Source of the DNA: Desulfovibrio sp.
GTDB lineage: Bacteria; Desulfobacterota; Desulfovibrionia; Desulfovibrionales; Desulfovibrionaceae
Length of the DNA stretch: 64,000 bases
Assembly: GCA_031271265.1 (NCBI GenBank)
Contig: JAISWB010000112.1
Coordinates: 1 to 64,000 of the forward strand
Reading direction: 5' to 3'
Numbering within the stretch: the stretch's first letter is position 1; the number at the start of each line of letters is the position of its first letter. The position numbers and the translations under genes were made by a program. Below, piece after piece: positions 17,036-25,844 of the stretch. Below the pieces are notes generated by a model. That model was not told the origin of the DNA. It saw only the letters and a list, made by a program, of their open reading frames with translations, and searched no databases.

Positions 17036-18160
17036 TCACCGCTTGATGACCTCGTCCGCGGGAGTGTACGCATCCGCGATGCCGAAAGCTTCAGCTACAG
17101 GCTTGCATGTAACGGTACCCTTGTACATGTTCAGGCCGTTTTTCAATCCCAGGTTTTCTCTGCACGCTTTTTCCGCGCCGTGGGCGGCCAGCAGCAAACC
17201 GTAACGCAACGTCGCGTTGTTCAGGGCAAAGGTTGATGTGCGGGCATAGGCGCCGGGCATGTTGGCAACGCAGTAGTGAACGACGTCGTCAAGCACATAG
17301 ACGGGGTCGCTGTGCTTGGTTGCGCGCGTGGTTTCGCAGCAACCGCCTTGGTCGACGGCAACATCCACGAGCACCGATCCGGGCTTCATGCGTTTGAGAT
17401 GCTCACGCCTGACAACCTTGGGCGCCGCCGCGCCGGGCAGCAGCACCGCGCCCACGACGATGTCCGCCGTTTTCAGGCAATCTTCGATATAGGCATGATC
17501 GCTGAACAGCGTCCGAACATTCGCCGGCATAATCTCGCCGAGATATTCCAGGCGCTTCAGGTCAACATCCAGAACGGTCACACGGGCACCGAGTCCGGCG
17601 GCAACACGGGCGGCGTTGCTGCCCACTACTCCGCCGCCGAGAACCAGCACCTCGGCGGGAGGCACGCCGGTAACGCCCGTAGCCAGCAAACCCCGTCCCC
17701 CGTGAGGCTTCATAAGATAATACGCCCCCATGAGGGGCGCCATGCGTCCGGCAACTTCGCTCATGGGCTTGAGCAGCGGGAGCGAATGTCCTTCGGTCAC
17801 GGTTTCATAAGCCAGGGCTATGATTTTTCGCTCCATGCAGGCTTCCGTCAGCGCCCTGTCGGCCGCGAAGTGGAAATACGTGTACACGAGCTGGTTTTCA
17901 CGCATCCTGCTGTATTCTTCGGGCATGGGCTCCTTGACTTTCACAATCATGTCGGCCTTTGCCCATACGGCCGCGGCCGCGGGTAGAATTTCGGCTCCGG
18001 CCTCCGCGTATTCTTCGTCGCCTACGGCAGATCCCAGCCCCGCGCCTTTTTCGATGCATACGGAGTGACCGGCCGCAACATAGGCCTGGACTGCGTTCGG
18101 GGTCAGGCCCACCCGGTTTTCATTGTCCTTGATTTCTTTCGGACAGCCGATGTGCATCAT
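17036..18160 (-). CDS. ald: Alanine dehydrogenase
   Basis: This NAD-dependent enzyme interconverts alanine with pyruvate and ammonia. It has 374 residues from the ATG at 18160 (a second ATG follows at once). Key parts are IGCPKEIKDNENRVGLTP, the catalytic lysine region MIVKVKEP, YFHFAADRALTEACM, the Rossmann motif VLVLGGGVVGSNAARVA and the substrate-side DVAVDQGGCCETTRATKHSDP. The C-terminal helix ends in DAYTPADEVIKR. A longer upstream start is possible but adds poorly conserved sequence. A minus-strand promoter candidate is at 18263-18291. Confidence 0.93.
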   Translation of the reverse strand: MMHIGCPKEIKDNENRVGLTPNAVQAYVAAGHSVCIEKGAGLGSAVGDEEYAEAGAEILPAAAAVWAKADMIVKVKEPMPEEYSRMRENQLVYTYFHFAADRALTEACMERKIIALAYETVTEGHSLPLLKPMSEVAGRMAPLMGAYYLMKPHGGRGLLATGVTGVPPAEVLVLGGGVVGSNAARVAAGLGARVTVLDVDLKRLEYLGEIMPANVRTLFSDHAYIEDCLKTADIVVGAVLLPGAAAPKVVRREHLKRMKPGSVLVDVAVDQGGCCETTRATKHSDPVYVLDDVVHYCVANMPGAYARTSTFALNNATLRYGLLLAAHGAEKACRENLGLKNGLNMYKGTVTCKPVAEAFGIADAYTPADEVIKR

Positions 18161-18262
18161 TGTTTCAGTGCGGAAACCCCGGCATGCGGGCCGAGGAGGA
18201 AGCACTGCCTCCAAAGCTTGTTTCCGTAAGTTATAAAAAGGAATAAAATCTCATTTGCGGAA

Positions 18263-18291
18263 TAAGTATGCCGGCTTTGCGGCAACGTCAA
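18263..18291 (-). promoter_or_regulatory. Candidate sigma70 promoter for ald
   Basis: On the minus strand TTGACG (18286-18291) is followed after 17 bp by TACTTA (18263-18268); the downstream leader is AT-rich. The -35 is strong and the -10 modest. It would give a leader of about 95 bases. Confidence 0.4.
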
Positions 18292-18382
18292 AACATTTTT
18301 TGTTGCCCTTGTCGTGAGCACGGGCGATACGGGCGATGGAAACGATACTTCCCCGGCGCCTGGGCAAGCAGGCACCGGGGAA

Positions 18383-18530
18383 GATGAGGGGGGTCCGGGA
18401 GAAACCGTTTCCCCGGCGGGAGTCGGCCTTAGCGGATGCAAGGCCGACTGGGCAGCGCCCCGGCGTGGACCGGGGCAGTGCCCCGGCCTCCGGAGGCATA
18501 CAAAATCAATCCGGAAAGGTTTTAACTGCC
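18383..18530 (+). repeat. Dispersed palindrome-rich intergenic element, copy B
   Basis: This is one of the fullest copies: GGGGGGTCCGGGAGAAACC, TTTCCCCGGCGGGAGTCGGCC, a loop GGATGCAA, GGCCGACTGGGCAGCGCCCC, GGACCGGGGCAGTGCCCCGG and CCTCCGGAGGCATACAAAAT. The GTCGGCC/GGCCGAC pair makes a stem matching copies C and E. It may act as a bidirectional terminator between ald and cydB. Confidence 0.7.
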
Positions 18531-18541
18531 TGCCTGCCGTT

Positions 18542-19591
18542 TCAGTACGCGTGATCCGACTGCAGCGACTTTTCCGTGACTCGCTCGGCAAAGAGCTTGT
18601 AGACCCATGACTGGTAGATAAGAACCACCGGTACGCAGATCAGGGCCACGCAGAGCATGATGGTCAGGGTAAGCTGTGAGGACGAAGCCTCCGTAACGGT
18701 TATGCTGTATTCCGGCTTGATGCTGGAGAAGACGATGTTGGGAAACATACCGATGACGCCGAACAAGGTCACGCAGAGCATAAAGCCGGCGCTGGAGGCA
18801 AAGGCGCTGATGTGTTTTCCGGCTTGCAGCATAATGCGTATGGAAAACAGCATAATGACCGCCAGCAAGGGGATGATGCCCAGAACCGGCGTCTTCAGGT
18901 AGATGGAATAGAGCGGCGTATAGAAGGCCGTAGCCACAAGAAACGCCACCGCTATGCCGGCCAGGGGCAACCAGAGTTTGTGCGCGCAGGCTTCGGCCCT
19001 GGAGCGCAGGATTCCCTCCGATTTCAAGTTCAGCCAGAGCGCGCCGTGCACGGCAAACATGACGACAAAGAAGATGCCGCCCAACAGCCCGTAAATATTC
19101 AACAAGCTGAGCAGGTTGCCGGTGTATACGCCGTTTTCGTTGATGGGGATGCCCTGAAAGAGTCCGGCAAAGGCCACGCCCAACAACAGGGCAGGGACGA
19201 AGTTGCCGAGAAACTGGAAAACATCCCAGACTTTTTTCCACTGCGGGTCGTTAATCTTGTTGCGGAATTCAAAAGATACGGCCCGGAAAATCAAGGCAAA
19301 GAGCAGGATGAGCAGGGGCGCGTACAGGGCGCTGAACAGCACGGCATAAGCAGTCGGGAAGGCGGCGAAGGTGACGCCGCCGGCGGTGATCAGCCAGACT
19401 TCGTTGCCGTCCCAATACGGTCCCGCCGCATTATACATGATGCGGCGCTCATCATCCGTGCCGGCCAGAAAGGGCAGCAAGGTTCCCATCCCGAGGTCGA
19501 AGCCGTCGAGAATGAAATAAATGGCCCAGAGCAGGCCCCAGAGCAGGAACCAGATGATCTGCAGGAGTTCGTGCGAAAGTATATCCGTCAT
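18542..19591 (-). CDS. cydB: Cytochrome bd ubiquinol oxidase subunit II
   Basis: CydB is the second core subunit of the bd-type quinol:oxygen oxidoreductase. The 349-residue protein has about nine hydrophobic helices, beginning with IIWFLLWGLLWAIYFILDGFDLGMG and containing the conserved GPYWDGNEVWLITAGGVTFAAFP. It follows cydA by 43 bp on the same strand, so the two form an operon. In anaerobes this low-affinity-proton, high-oxygen-affinity enzyme serves mainly oxygen removal. Confidence 0.95.
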   Translation of the reverse strand: MTDILSHELLQIIWFLLWGLLWAIYFILDGFDLGMGTLLPFLAGTDDERRIMYNAAGPYWDGNEVWLITAGGVTFAAFPTAYAVLFSALYAPLLILLFALIFRAVSFEFRNKINDPQWKKVWDVFQFLGNFVPALLLGVAFAGLFQGIPINENGVYTGNLLSLLNIYGLLGGIFFVVMFAVHGALWLNLKSEGILRSRAEACAHKLWLPLAGIAVAFLVATAFYTPLYSIYLKTPVLGIIPLLAVIMLFSIRIMLQAGKHISAFASSAGFMLCVTLFGVIGMFPNIVFSSIKPEYSITVTEASSSQLTLTIMLCVALICVPVVLIYQSWVYKLFAERVTEKSLQSDHAY

Positions 19592-19634
19592 ATAACTATC
19601 CTTATCGGGATCCGGAAGTTCGGATGCTTAAAGG

Positions 19635-21062
19635 TCAGGCAACGCCGGCAACATGCCCGGCCGGTTCCGGTCCTCTCATGGCATATTTGCGCAACAGCCA
19701 TATATCCAGAACGCCGAGGCAACCGTAAACAACGATAAACGCGGCGAGAGACAAGGCCACCGAAGAGGCCGGTACCGCCGATATACCCTGTACGGTGAGC
19801 ATGGTTTTGTTCACTATCCAGGGTTGGCGGCCTACTTCGGCCACGGTCCAGCCGGCCATAAGGCAGATATAGGGCAGCGGTATGGCCCAGGCAAGGGCGC
19901 GGGCGATTTTCGGATGCTCCCCGATGTCTTTGCGCCGGAGCCAGGCGACTACGGCCAGAACGAAGAAGACCGCAGCCAGTCCTATCATGAGCCGAAAGGA
20001 GAGGAAAGTGGGAAGCACGGGCGGGATCGCATCCTCGGGCTTCAGGGGGCGTATGATTTTTTCGCCGTCGGCCATGACGACCACCGGGGCATCGGCCTTG
20101 TAACCTGTTTTAGCGGCAAACTCGGCAAAATCCGATGCGCCGATCTGGTTGAGACCGGCCACTTCGGCCTGCGTATCGCCGTATGCCAGGAAACTCAGCA
20201 TGCCGGGCACGGGCAGGGCTTCAAAATAATTGCGCCTGTTTTTCTCGTCCGGAAACACCAGCAGGTACAGGGGCGCGGACTTGGTGCTTTCCCAGTGGGA
20301 CTCCATGGCAGCGAGTTTGGCGGGCTGATACTTGGTCACGGTTACGCCGTGGCTGTGTCCCTGCAAAGGCAGGGCAACGGCGAGTATCAGAGTCCAGGTA
20401 GCGGCCAGTTTGAAAGAGCGGTCGAAAAAGTCCTTTTCGTTGTTCCGCACCAGATGCAGGGCGGAAATACCGAGGACGAAGAAGCCGGCCAACAGCCATG
20501 CGCCGAGGATTGTATGCGCATACTGGCTCCAGGCAAAGGGGTTGGAGATAACGGTCCAGAAATCAATCAGCACGGCCTTGCCGTTGACGAATTCGGAGCC
20601 TACGGGATTCTGCATCCATCCGTTGGCGATGATGATCCACAGCGCGGAAAGGTTGCTTGCAAAGGCAACGGCCCAGATGGCGAAACAGTGAACTTTCTTC
20701 GACACCTTGTCCCAGCCGAAGTGCCAGACTGCTATGAAGGTCGACTCCAGAAAAAAGGCGAGGGTGGCCTCAATGGCCAGAATGGAGCCGAAAATGTCTC
20801 CGACTCCCTTGGAATAGTTCGCCCAGTTGGTGCCGAACTGAAATTCCAGGCTGATGCCTGTCACTACGCCCAAGGCGAAGTTGATCAGAAACAGTTTTCC
20901 CCAGAATTTCGCCATCCGCTTGTACTGCTCGTTGCCTGAACGCACGTACAGGGTCTCCATGACAGCCAGGAGAACCGACAGGCCCAAGGTGAGCGGCACA
21001 AAAATAAAATGGAAAAAGACCGTTACCGCGAACTGCAGACGCGACAACATAACTACATCCAT
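19635..21062 (-). CDS. cydA: Cytochrome bd ubiquinol oxidase subunit I
   Basis: CydA binds hemes b558, b595 and d and the quinol. From the ATG at 21062, with AAGGAG seven bases upstream, it has 475 residues. It begins MDVVMLSRLQFAVTVFFHF with the early histidine ligand, and has the GISLEFQFGTNWANYS region, HTILGAWLLAGFFVLG, LPLQGHSHG and the late motif TVAEVGRQPWIV. The periplasmic Q-loop is of moderate length (GMLSFLAYGDTQ to VLPTF). A start at 21116 is open but lacks a good ribosome site. cydB follows. Confidence 0.95.
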   Translation of the reverse strand: MDVVMLSRLQFAVTVFFHFIFVPLTLGLSVLLAVMETLYVRSGNEQYKRMAKFWGKLFLINFALGVVTGISLEFQFGTNWANYSKGVGDIFGSILAIEATLAFFLESTFIAVWHFGWDKVSKKVHCFAIWAVAFASNLSALWIIIANGWMQNPVGSEFVNGKAVLIDFWTVISNPFAWSQYAHTILGAWLLAGFFVLGISALHLVRNNEKDFFDRSFKLAATWTLILAVALPLQGHSHGVTVTKYQPAKLAAMESHWESTKSAPLYLLVFPDEKNRRNYFEALPVPGMLSFLAYGDTQAEVAGLNQIGASDFAEFAAKTGYKADAPVVVMADGEKIIRPLKPEDAIPPVLPTFLSFRLMIGLAAVFFVLAVVAWLRRKDIGEHPKIARALAWAIPLPYICLMAGWTVAEVGRQPWIVNKTMLTVQGISAVPASSVALSLAAFIVVYGCLGVLDIWLLRKYAMRGPEPAGHVAGVA

Positions 21063-21565
21063 ACCTGGACTCCTTGGCTTGAGGTCGGCGCGGGCAGAAA
21101 ATCTGCCTTGGCGCATTTTTTAGATACACTGCGCTCCCGCGGGAAAGCGAAGCAGCCCGCAGGGTTTCCTTATCGATAATCCGTCTCGGTCTTGTTTGCC
21201 TATGTAGCATACTTTACTGCAAGTGGCAAGAAGGTATTCGGCAGGGTATGCCGGAAGCGCAAGGATAAAGAATATATCATATTGAAATATTATGATAAAA
21301 TTTTTAAAAGAAGTTATGGAGCAAGTCTCGTATCCGGCTCCGGAGAAGCCGGGCGTTGCCCGGCCGAATGATGGGAACTGCAGGTACTGCAGCGCCAAGT
21401 CTACGGATTCAGGGATAAAAATTTTCCAAACTCAGGATATCGGTTGTTGTATGAGGCCAAGTACGCTTATGCAACAATCAGGAGAATATCATGTTGCCGG
21501 GCGCCGTTGAGCGTTTCCTCGGTTGCCGTTGCTGCATAATCAACAGAATCTGGTTGCACATCAAT
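21063..21565. other. Intergenic region upstream of cydA, ~500 bp
   Basis: It separates cydA from the end of the RND gene, both on the minus strand. It includes a notably AT-rich island at 21265-21312 and the cydA leader. I found no promoter pair with correct spacing that I would defend. A 72-codon plus-strand frame at 21292-21510 is open but shows no family resemblance; I do not call it. No hairpin with a U-tract was found. Confidence 0.45.
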
Positions 21566-24500
21566 TCACGGAGGCATCCGCCTTGAAGAGAAAACCGCTT
21601 GATCGGCGTCCGTCCGCACAGACTTTTTCCGCGTCAGCCTGTCCATGAAAATATACACTACAGGCGTGGTATAGAGGGTCAACAACTGGCTGACCAGTAA
21701 ACCGCCCACGATGGTGATGCCCAGCGGCGTGCGCAGTTCCGCGCCGTCGCCCCTGCCCAGCAGCAAAGGGAGCGCTCCGCCCACCGCGGCCATGGTCGTC
21801 ATCATGATCGGCCGGAAACGCAGCATGCAGGCCTTGTATACGGCCGCTTCCGCTGAAAGTCCTTCGCCGCGTTGCGCTTCCAGAGCAAAATCAATCATCA
21901 GGATGGCGTTTTTTTTGACGATCCCGGCCAGCAGCAAAACGCCGATGAAGGCAATGACCGTGAATTCCGCGCCGAACAGCATCAGTCCCGAAAGGGCGCC
22001 CACTCCGGCGGACGGTAGGGTGGAAAGAATGGTCAGAGGATGGATCAGGCTTTCATATAGAACACCCAGCACGATATACAAGGTAAGCAACGCCGCGAGG
22101 ATCAGGAGAGGCTGATCGCGCAGTGCTGAGGCAAAGGCCCCGGCCGTGCCGGAAAAGGAACCGCGTACCGCTTCCGGCACCCCGATTTCTTCCATGACTG
22201 CGCGAATCCTCTCCTGTACCTGGGAAAGAGCGGTGTCCGGCAACAGGTTGAACGAAATGGTGGCGGCCGTAAACTGCCCCTGATGCGACACGGAAAGAGA
22301 GGTCAGGGATGGGGAAAATTCGGCAAGGGCGTTCAGCGGGACCAGACGTCCCGTGACGCTTTCCGTCACCGAAGCCGTATACAGCGACGACCCGGCATTT
22401 CCGGAAAGCCCCGCGCGCGCGGTTCCCTGCGTCCGCTGCGCTTCCGCGCCGGCCGGAACATACAGGTAAAACAGCCCTTCCGGCCCTTGGAGATAGGGGT
22501 CGGCATACTCCATGACCACACGGTACTGGTTGACGTCCGTGTATATGGTCGAAGCAAGGGCCTGACCGAAAGCCAGCCCCAGCGCCGTGTCCACCTGCCG
22601 CTGCGTGATGCCGAGCCTTGCGAGCACCTTCCTGTCGACGGTGACCATGGTTTGCAGCCCGCGCGTTTCCTGATCCGAGTTAACGTCCACAAGACCGGGA
22701 ATGCGCCGGAAGGCCTCGGTTACGAGCGGGGTCCAGCGACGCAGCAGGCCCAGGTCGTCGCTCTGCAGGGTGAACTGGTGTTCCGCGCGGGCACGCCTGC
22801 CGCCTATGCGCAGATCCTGCATGGGAGAAAGAAAGAGTTCTCCGCCCGCGACCCCGGCGAGTTGTCCGCGCAGTTCGTTGATGACTTGCGCGGCTGATTT
22901 TTTACGATCCTGCGCCGGCCCGAGCGTGATGAAAACCATGCCGGAATTGCGCTGTCGCCCGCCCGTGAATCCTCCCACCTGCGCCACATCCGGATGAGAA
23001 CGCACGATGTCCATCAGGCGGATCAGCTTGGGCTGCATGGCCTGGAACGAAATGCTCTCGTCCGCCCGGATCATGCCGAAAATCTGCCCCACATCCTGCT
23101 GGGGGAAAAAGCCCTTGGGTATAATGATGTAGAGATACACATTGAACCCCACGGTCAGCAAGAGCAGGAGCAAGGTGATGCGCTTGTAACGCAGCGCGAC
23201 GGCCAGAGTGCGCGCGTAAGCGCCAAGCATCCTCTCCGTGAAGCCGCCTCGAAAACGTCTGAAGCCGACAAGCAGCGCCTCTGCCGGGCTGCGCGATCTG
23301 TTGTCTCCGCGCTCCGCGGCGTACCGGGACTCCTGCTCGCAGACTTCGGATACTGCATTGCCGTCCCCACGCTCCGCGGGACGCCCGGTATGCCTGCCGG
23401 GCTTCAAAAGGGCGGCGCAGAGCATGGGCGTCGAAATCAGGGAAATAACCAGGGAGACCAGTACGGCGGCGGACAAGGTGACCGCGAATTCCCGGAACAG
23501 CCTGCCCAACAGTCCTCCCATGCCGAGGATGGGAATGAATACCGCCACCAGCGATATGCTGATGGAAAAGACGGTGAACGCGACTTCGCGGCTGCCGAGC
23601 AACGCGGCCTGCACGGCGTGTTTTCCGTTTTCCATGTGTCTGACGATGTTCTCCGTGACCACGACGGCATCGTCCACCACAAAACCCGTGGCCACCGTCA
23701 GCGCCATTAGCGAGAGATGGTTCAGGCTGAAGCCGCACAGATACATTACGGCAAAGGTACCGGCCAGGGAGGCGGGCACGGCGACGGCAGGGATAAAGGT
23801 GGCCCGGACATTGCGCAGGAACAGGAACACTACGAGAACGACCAGACACATGGAGAGCAGCAGGGCGCGTTCCACTTCCCGCACGGAAGCGGCAATGGAC
23901 GGGGAACGATCCATGGTGATCGTGAAATCCACGCTTTCCGGCGCCCATGAGCGCAAGGTCGGCAGAATGTCGCGCACGCGGCGCACGGTTTCAATGATGT
24001 TTGCTCCGGGTCGTTTGTAAATTACCAGGAGAATTGCCGGCTTGCCGCCCGCATAGCCGATGTTCCTCTTGTCTTCAACGTCTTCGCCGACTTCGGCTAC
24101 ATCGGACAGGCGCACTATCGCGCCGTCCGTACGACGGATAACCACCGAGGCGAAATCTTCGGCCCGGCGCAGACGGTCCTCGGCCCCTATGCTCAGGCGG
24201 CGTTCCCCGTTGTCGAGTATTCCCTTGGGGCTGTTGACGTTTGCGCGCATTATGGCGGAGCGCACCTCTTCCAGGGAAAGTCCCCGGCTGTGCAGAGCGC
24301 CGGGGTCGATTTCCGCGCGCACGGCCGGCAGGGAAGAGCCGCCGACCGTCACTTCGCCGACGCCGTAAACCTGCGAAAGCTTCTGCACGAAAACCGTGGA
24401 AGCCACGTCGTACAGTTCGCCGAGGGTGAGGACGTTCGACGTCAGGCCGATGACCATGACCGGAGCGTCCGCCGGGTTGCTTTTATGATAGCTCGGGTTG

Positions 24501-24871
24501 CGCGGCATGGAGGGTAGAGTGGACACTGCCGCGTTGATCGCTCCCTGCACGTCGCGGGCCGCCCCGTCGATGTCGCGGGAAAGGTCGAACTGCAAAACTA
24601 TGCTTGTGCTGCCTTGCGAACTGGTAGACGTCATTTCCGTGATGCCCGCGATGCGTCCCAGCGCGCGTTCAAGGGGCGTGGCCACCGTGGCCGCCATACT
24701 TTCAGGGCTTGCCCCCGGCAGACTAGCCTGTACCCGGATGGTGGCGAAATCCACCTGGGGCAGGGGCGCGACCGGCAGCAGGGTGTATGCCGCAAGGCCC
24801 ACCATGACTATGGCCGCCGTGAGCAATGTGGTGCCGACGGGACGGAAAATGAAGATTGCGGAAAGGCTCAC
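21566..24871 (-). CDS. RND efflux pump inner-membrane permease (MdtC/AcrB-like)
   Basis: A 1101-residue proton-driven transporter with the duplicated RND layout: helix 1 (IFIFRPVGTTLLTAAIVMVGL), a large periplasmic loop, and helix 4 with the proton-relay pair in [20 protein letters not shown]. The second half repeats the plan and ends near TRKKSVRTDADQ. A hydrophilic insert between helices 6 and 7 (~490-545) contains two imperfect copies of an ERGD-type segment. It starts at a GTG that overlaps the glycosyltransferase stop (GTGA). With the RND gene at 25845 it makes an MdtB/MdtC-like pair; the only adaptor in the window is at 34721. Confidence 0.92.
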   Translation of the reverse strand: MSLSAIFIFRPVGTTLLTAAIVMVGLAAYTLLPVAPLPQVDFATIRVQASLPGASPESMAATVATPLERALGRIAGITEMTSTSSQGSTSIVLQFDLSRDIDGAARDVQGAINAAVSTLPSMPRNPSYHKSNPADAPVMVIGLTSNVLTLGELYDVASTVFVQKLSQVYGVGEVTVGGSSLPAVRAEIDPGALHSRGLSLEEVRSAIMRANVNSPKGILDNGERRLSIGAEDRLRRAEDFASVVIRRTDGAIVRLSDVAEVGEDVEDKRNIGYAGGKPAILLVIYKRPGANIIETVRRVRDILPTLRSWAPESVDFTITMDRSPSIAASVREVERALLLSMCLVVLVVFLFLRNVRATFIPAVAVPASLAGTFAVMYLCGFSLNHLSLMALTVATGFVVDDAVVVTENIVRHMENGKHAVQAALLGSREVAFTVFSISISLVAVFIPILGMGGLLGRLFREFAVTLSAAVLVSLVISLISTPMLCAALLKPGRHTGRPAERGDGNAVSEVCEQESRYAAERGDNRSRSPAEALLVGFRRFRGGFTERMLGAYARTLAVALRYKRITLLLLLLTVGFNVYLYIIIPKGFFPQQDVGQIFGMIRADESISFQAMQPKLIRLMDIVRSHPDVAQVGGFTGGRQRNSGMVFITLGPAQDRKKSAAQVINELRGQLAGVAGGELFLSPMQDLRIGGRRARAEHQFTLQSDDLGLLRRWTPLVTEAFRRIPGLVDVNSDQETRGLQTMVTVDRKVLARLGITQRQVDTALGLAFGQALASTIYTDVNQYRVVMEYADPYLQGPEGLFYLYVPAGAEAQRTQGTARAGLSGNAGSSLYTASVTESVTGRLVPLNALAEFSPSLTSLSVSHQGQFTAATISFNLLPDTALSQVQERIRAVMEEIGVPEAVRGSFSGTAGAFASALRDQPLLILAALLTLYIVLGVLYESLIHPLTILSTLPSAGVGALSGLMLFGAEFTVIAFIGVLLLAGIVKKNAILMIDFALEAQRGEGLSAEAAVYKACMLRFRPIMMTTMAAVGGALPLLLGRGDGAELRTPLGITIVGGLLVSQLLTLYTTPVVYIFMDRLTRKKSVRTDADQAVFSSRRMPP

Positions 24872-25779
24872 GGCTCGAACTCATTAGAGCGCTTAACACT
24901 GCTTTTGTCTGCCTCCGGCGGTCGGGGCGCTGCCCAGTCGACCTTGCGCCGGCGCAAGGTCGATGATTTCCCCCGGACTCCCTCATTTAAGGGCATGTCC
25001 GCGCTTGGGCCGAAGCCGGCCGGGAAACTTTGCGGGAGGTGCGGTTCTCCGTTTGTCTGCCCGGATAGATAGCGCAGGCAACTCTCCGCGATCAGGCGGG
25101 CTTTCGGAATGACGTGCATGCGCAAAACGCGCTTTTTTTCTTCCAGCAGCAGTTCCGCATGGGCGGGAGCATCGCTCAGGCCGCCGTGCTCCATAAACGC
25201 CACATACTGCGGTACAACGGCCAGATTGTCCGCCGTCAGCAGGCGGGTCGTGAATTCCAGGTCGCCGGCTATCCTGAAGGAAGGGTCGAAACGCTGCTCC
25301 CGGAACAACTCCGCGCGGATGAAGGTCGCGGGGAAAGGCAGCCCGACGCCGCGCAGCAAAAGGCTGTACATGTCCGTCAGGCTGTTGCGTATCCTGGTTT
25401 TCGGGCGTCCGTTCCTGCCCAGGATAAGACCGCCGGCGGCAAAGGCCGTTTCCGGCGGCAGGGCGGCAAGATGCTGCGCGCAGCATGCAAGAACGGTATC
25501 CGCCGGCAAAAAGTCGTCCGCGCCGAGGAACAGCACCCAATCGCCGCGTATGCCGCCGTCCAGCGCCCGGTTCCAAGCGTCGTACAGGCCGTTGTCCGCC
25601 GAACTGCTCCAGGTGATGCGGCGTTCGTATTTTTTCAGGATTTCCACGGTGCCGTCCTCGGACGCCCCGTCTTTTACCACAATTTCGCAGTCACAGCCAC
25701 GTTGCGCCAGAACGGAATTCAGGGTTCTGGGCAGAAAACGCGCGGCGTTCAATGTCGCCGTGATGATGCTGTAACGCAT
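24868..25779 (-). CDS. Family 2 glycosyltransferase (WcaA-like) with a repeat-derived C-terminal tail
   Basis: A 303-residue GT-A enzyme. It has SIITATLNAARFLPRTLNSV, EIVVKDGASEDGTVEIL, DNGLYDAWNRAL (nucleotide-sugar region), the DxD-type LFLGADDFLP and RIAGDLEFTTRLL at ~180-192. Conserved-looking sequence ends near residue 255 (LRYLSGQ). Residues ~262-299 are encoded by a copy of the dispersed element (24883-24994), giving an atypical basic tail. It lies between two RND permease genes and overlaps the downstream one. Its acceptor is unknown; surface polysaccharide synthesis is the usual role. Confidence 0.88.
   Translation of the reverse strand: MRYSIITATLNAARFLPRTLNSVLAQRGCDCEIVVKDGASEDGTVEILKKYERRITWSSSADNGLYDAWNRALDGGIRGDWVLFLGADDFLPADTVLACCAQHLAALPPETAFAAGGLILGRNGRPKTRIRNSLTDMYSLLLRGVGLPFPATFIRAELFREQRFDPSFRIAGDLEFTTRLLTADNLAVVPQYVAFMEHGGLSDAPAHAELLLEEKKRVLRMHVIPKARLIAESCLRYLSGQTNGEPHLPQSFPAGFGPSADMPLNEGVRGKSSTLRRRKVDWAAPRPPEADKSSVKRSNEFEP
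24883..24994 (-). repeat. Dispersed palindrome-rich element, copy C, inside a coding region
   Basis: Read on the minus strand this copy gives GGGAGTCCGGGGGAAATCAT, then CGACCTTGCGCCGGCGCAAG (a long stem), GTCGACTGGGCAGCGCCCCG, ACCGCCGGAGGCAGACAAAA and TTAAGCGCTCTAAT. These are the blocks of the other copies in the same order, but here they are translated as the last ~40 residues of the glycosyltransferase. Confidence 0.7.
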
Positions 25780-25844
25780 GGCGGTAGTCCTGCACGGCGG
25801 CCGGCGCCGTTCAGCGTACGGTTTACGGAGTATTCGTCACGGTT

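Larger units (their letters stand above)
18215..18541. other. Intergenic region between ald and cydB, 327 bp
   Basis: It holds the ald leader and promoter candidate (about 18215-18300), a short GC-rich stretch, and dispersed element copy B at 18383-18530, which ends a dozen bases before the cydB stop codon. No coding frame is convincing. Confidence 0.6.

Noticed and set aside
21292-21510. 72-codon plus-strand frame upstream of cydA
   Set aside because: No ribosome site of note, no recognisable family, and it spans an AT-rich regulatory-looking gap.
23270-23400. Imperfect ~30-bp direct repeats in the RND permease insert, which at first looked like CRISPR repeats
   Set aside because: They lack the GTTTCAATCCACG end and the regular repeat-spacer layout, and lie in an intact reading frame.
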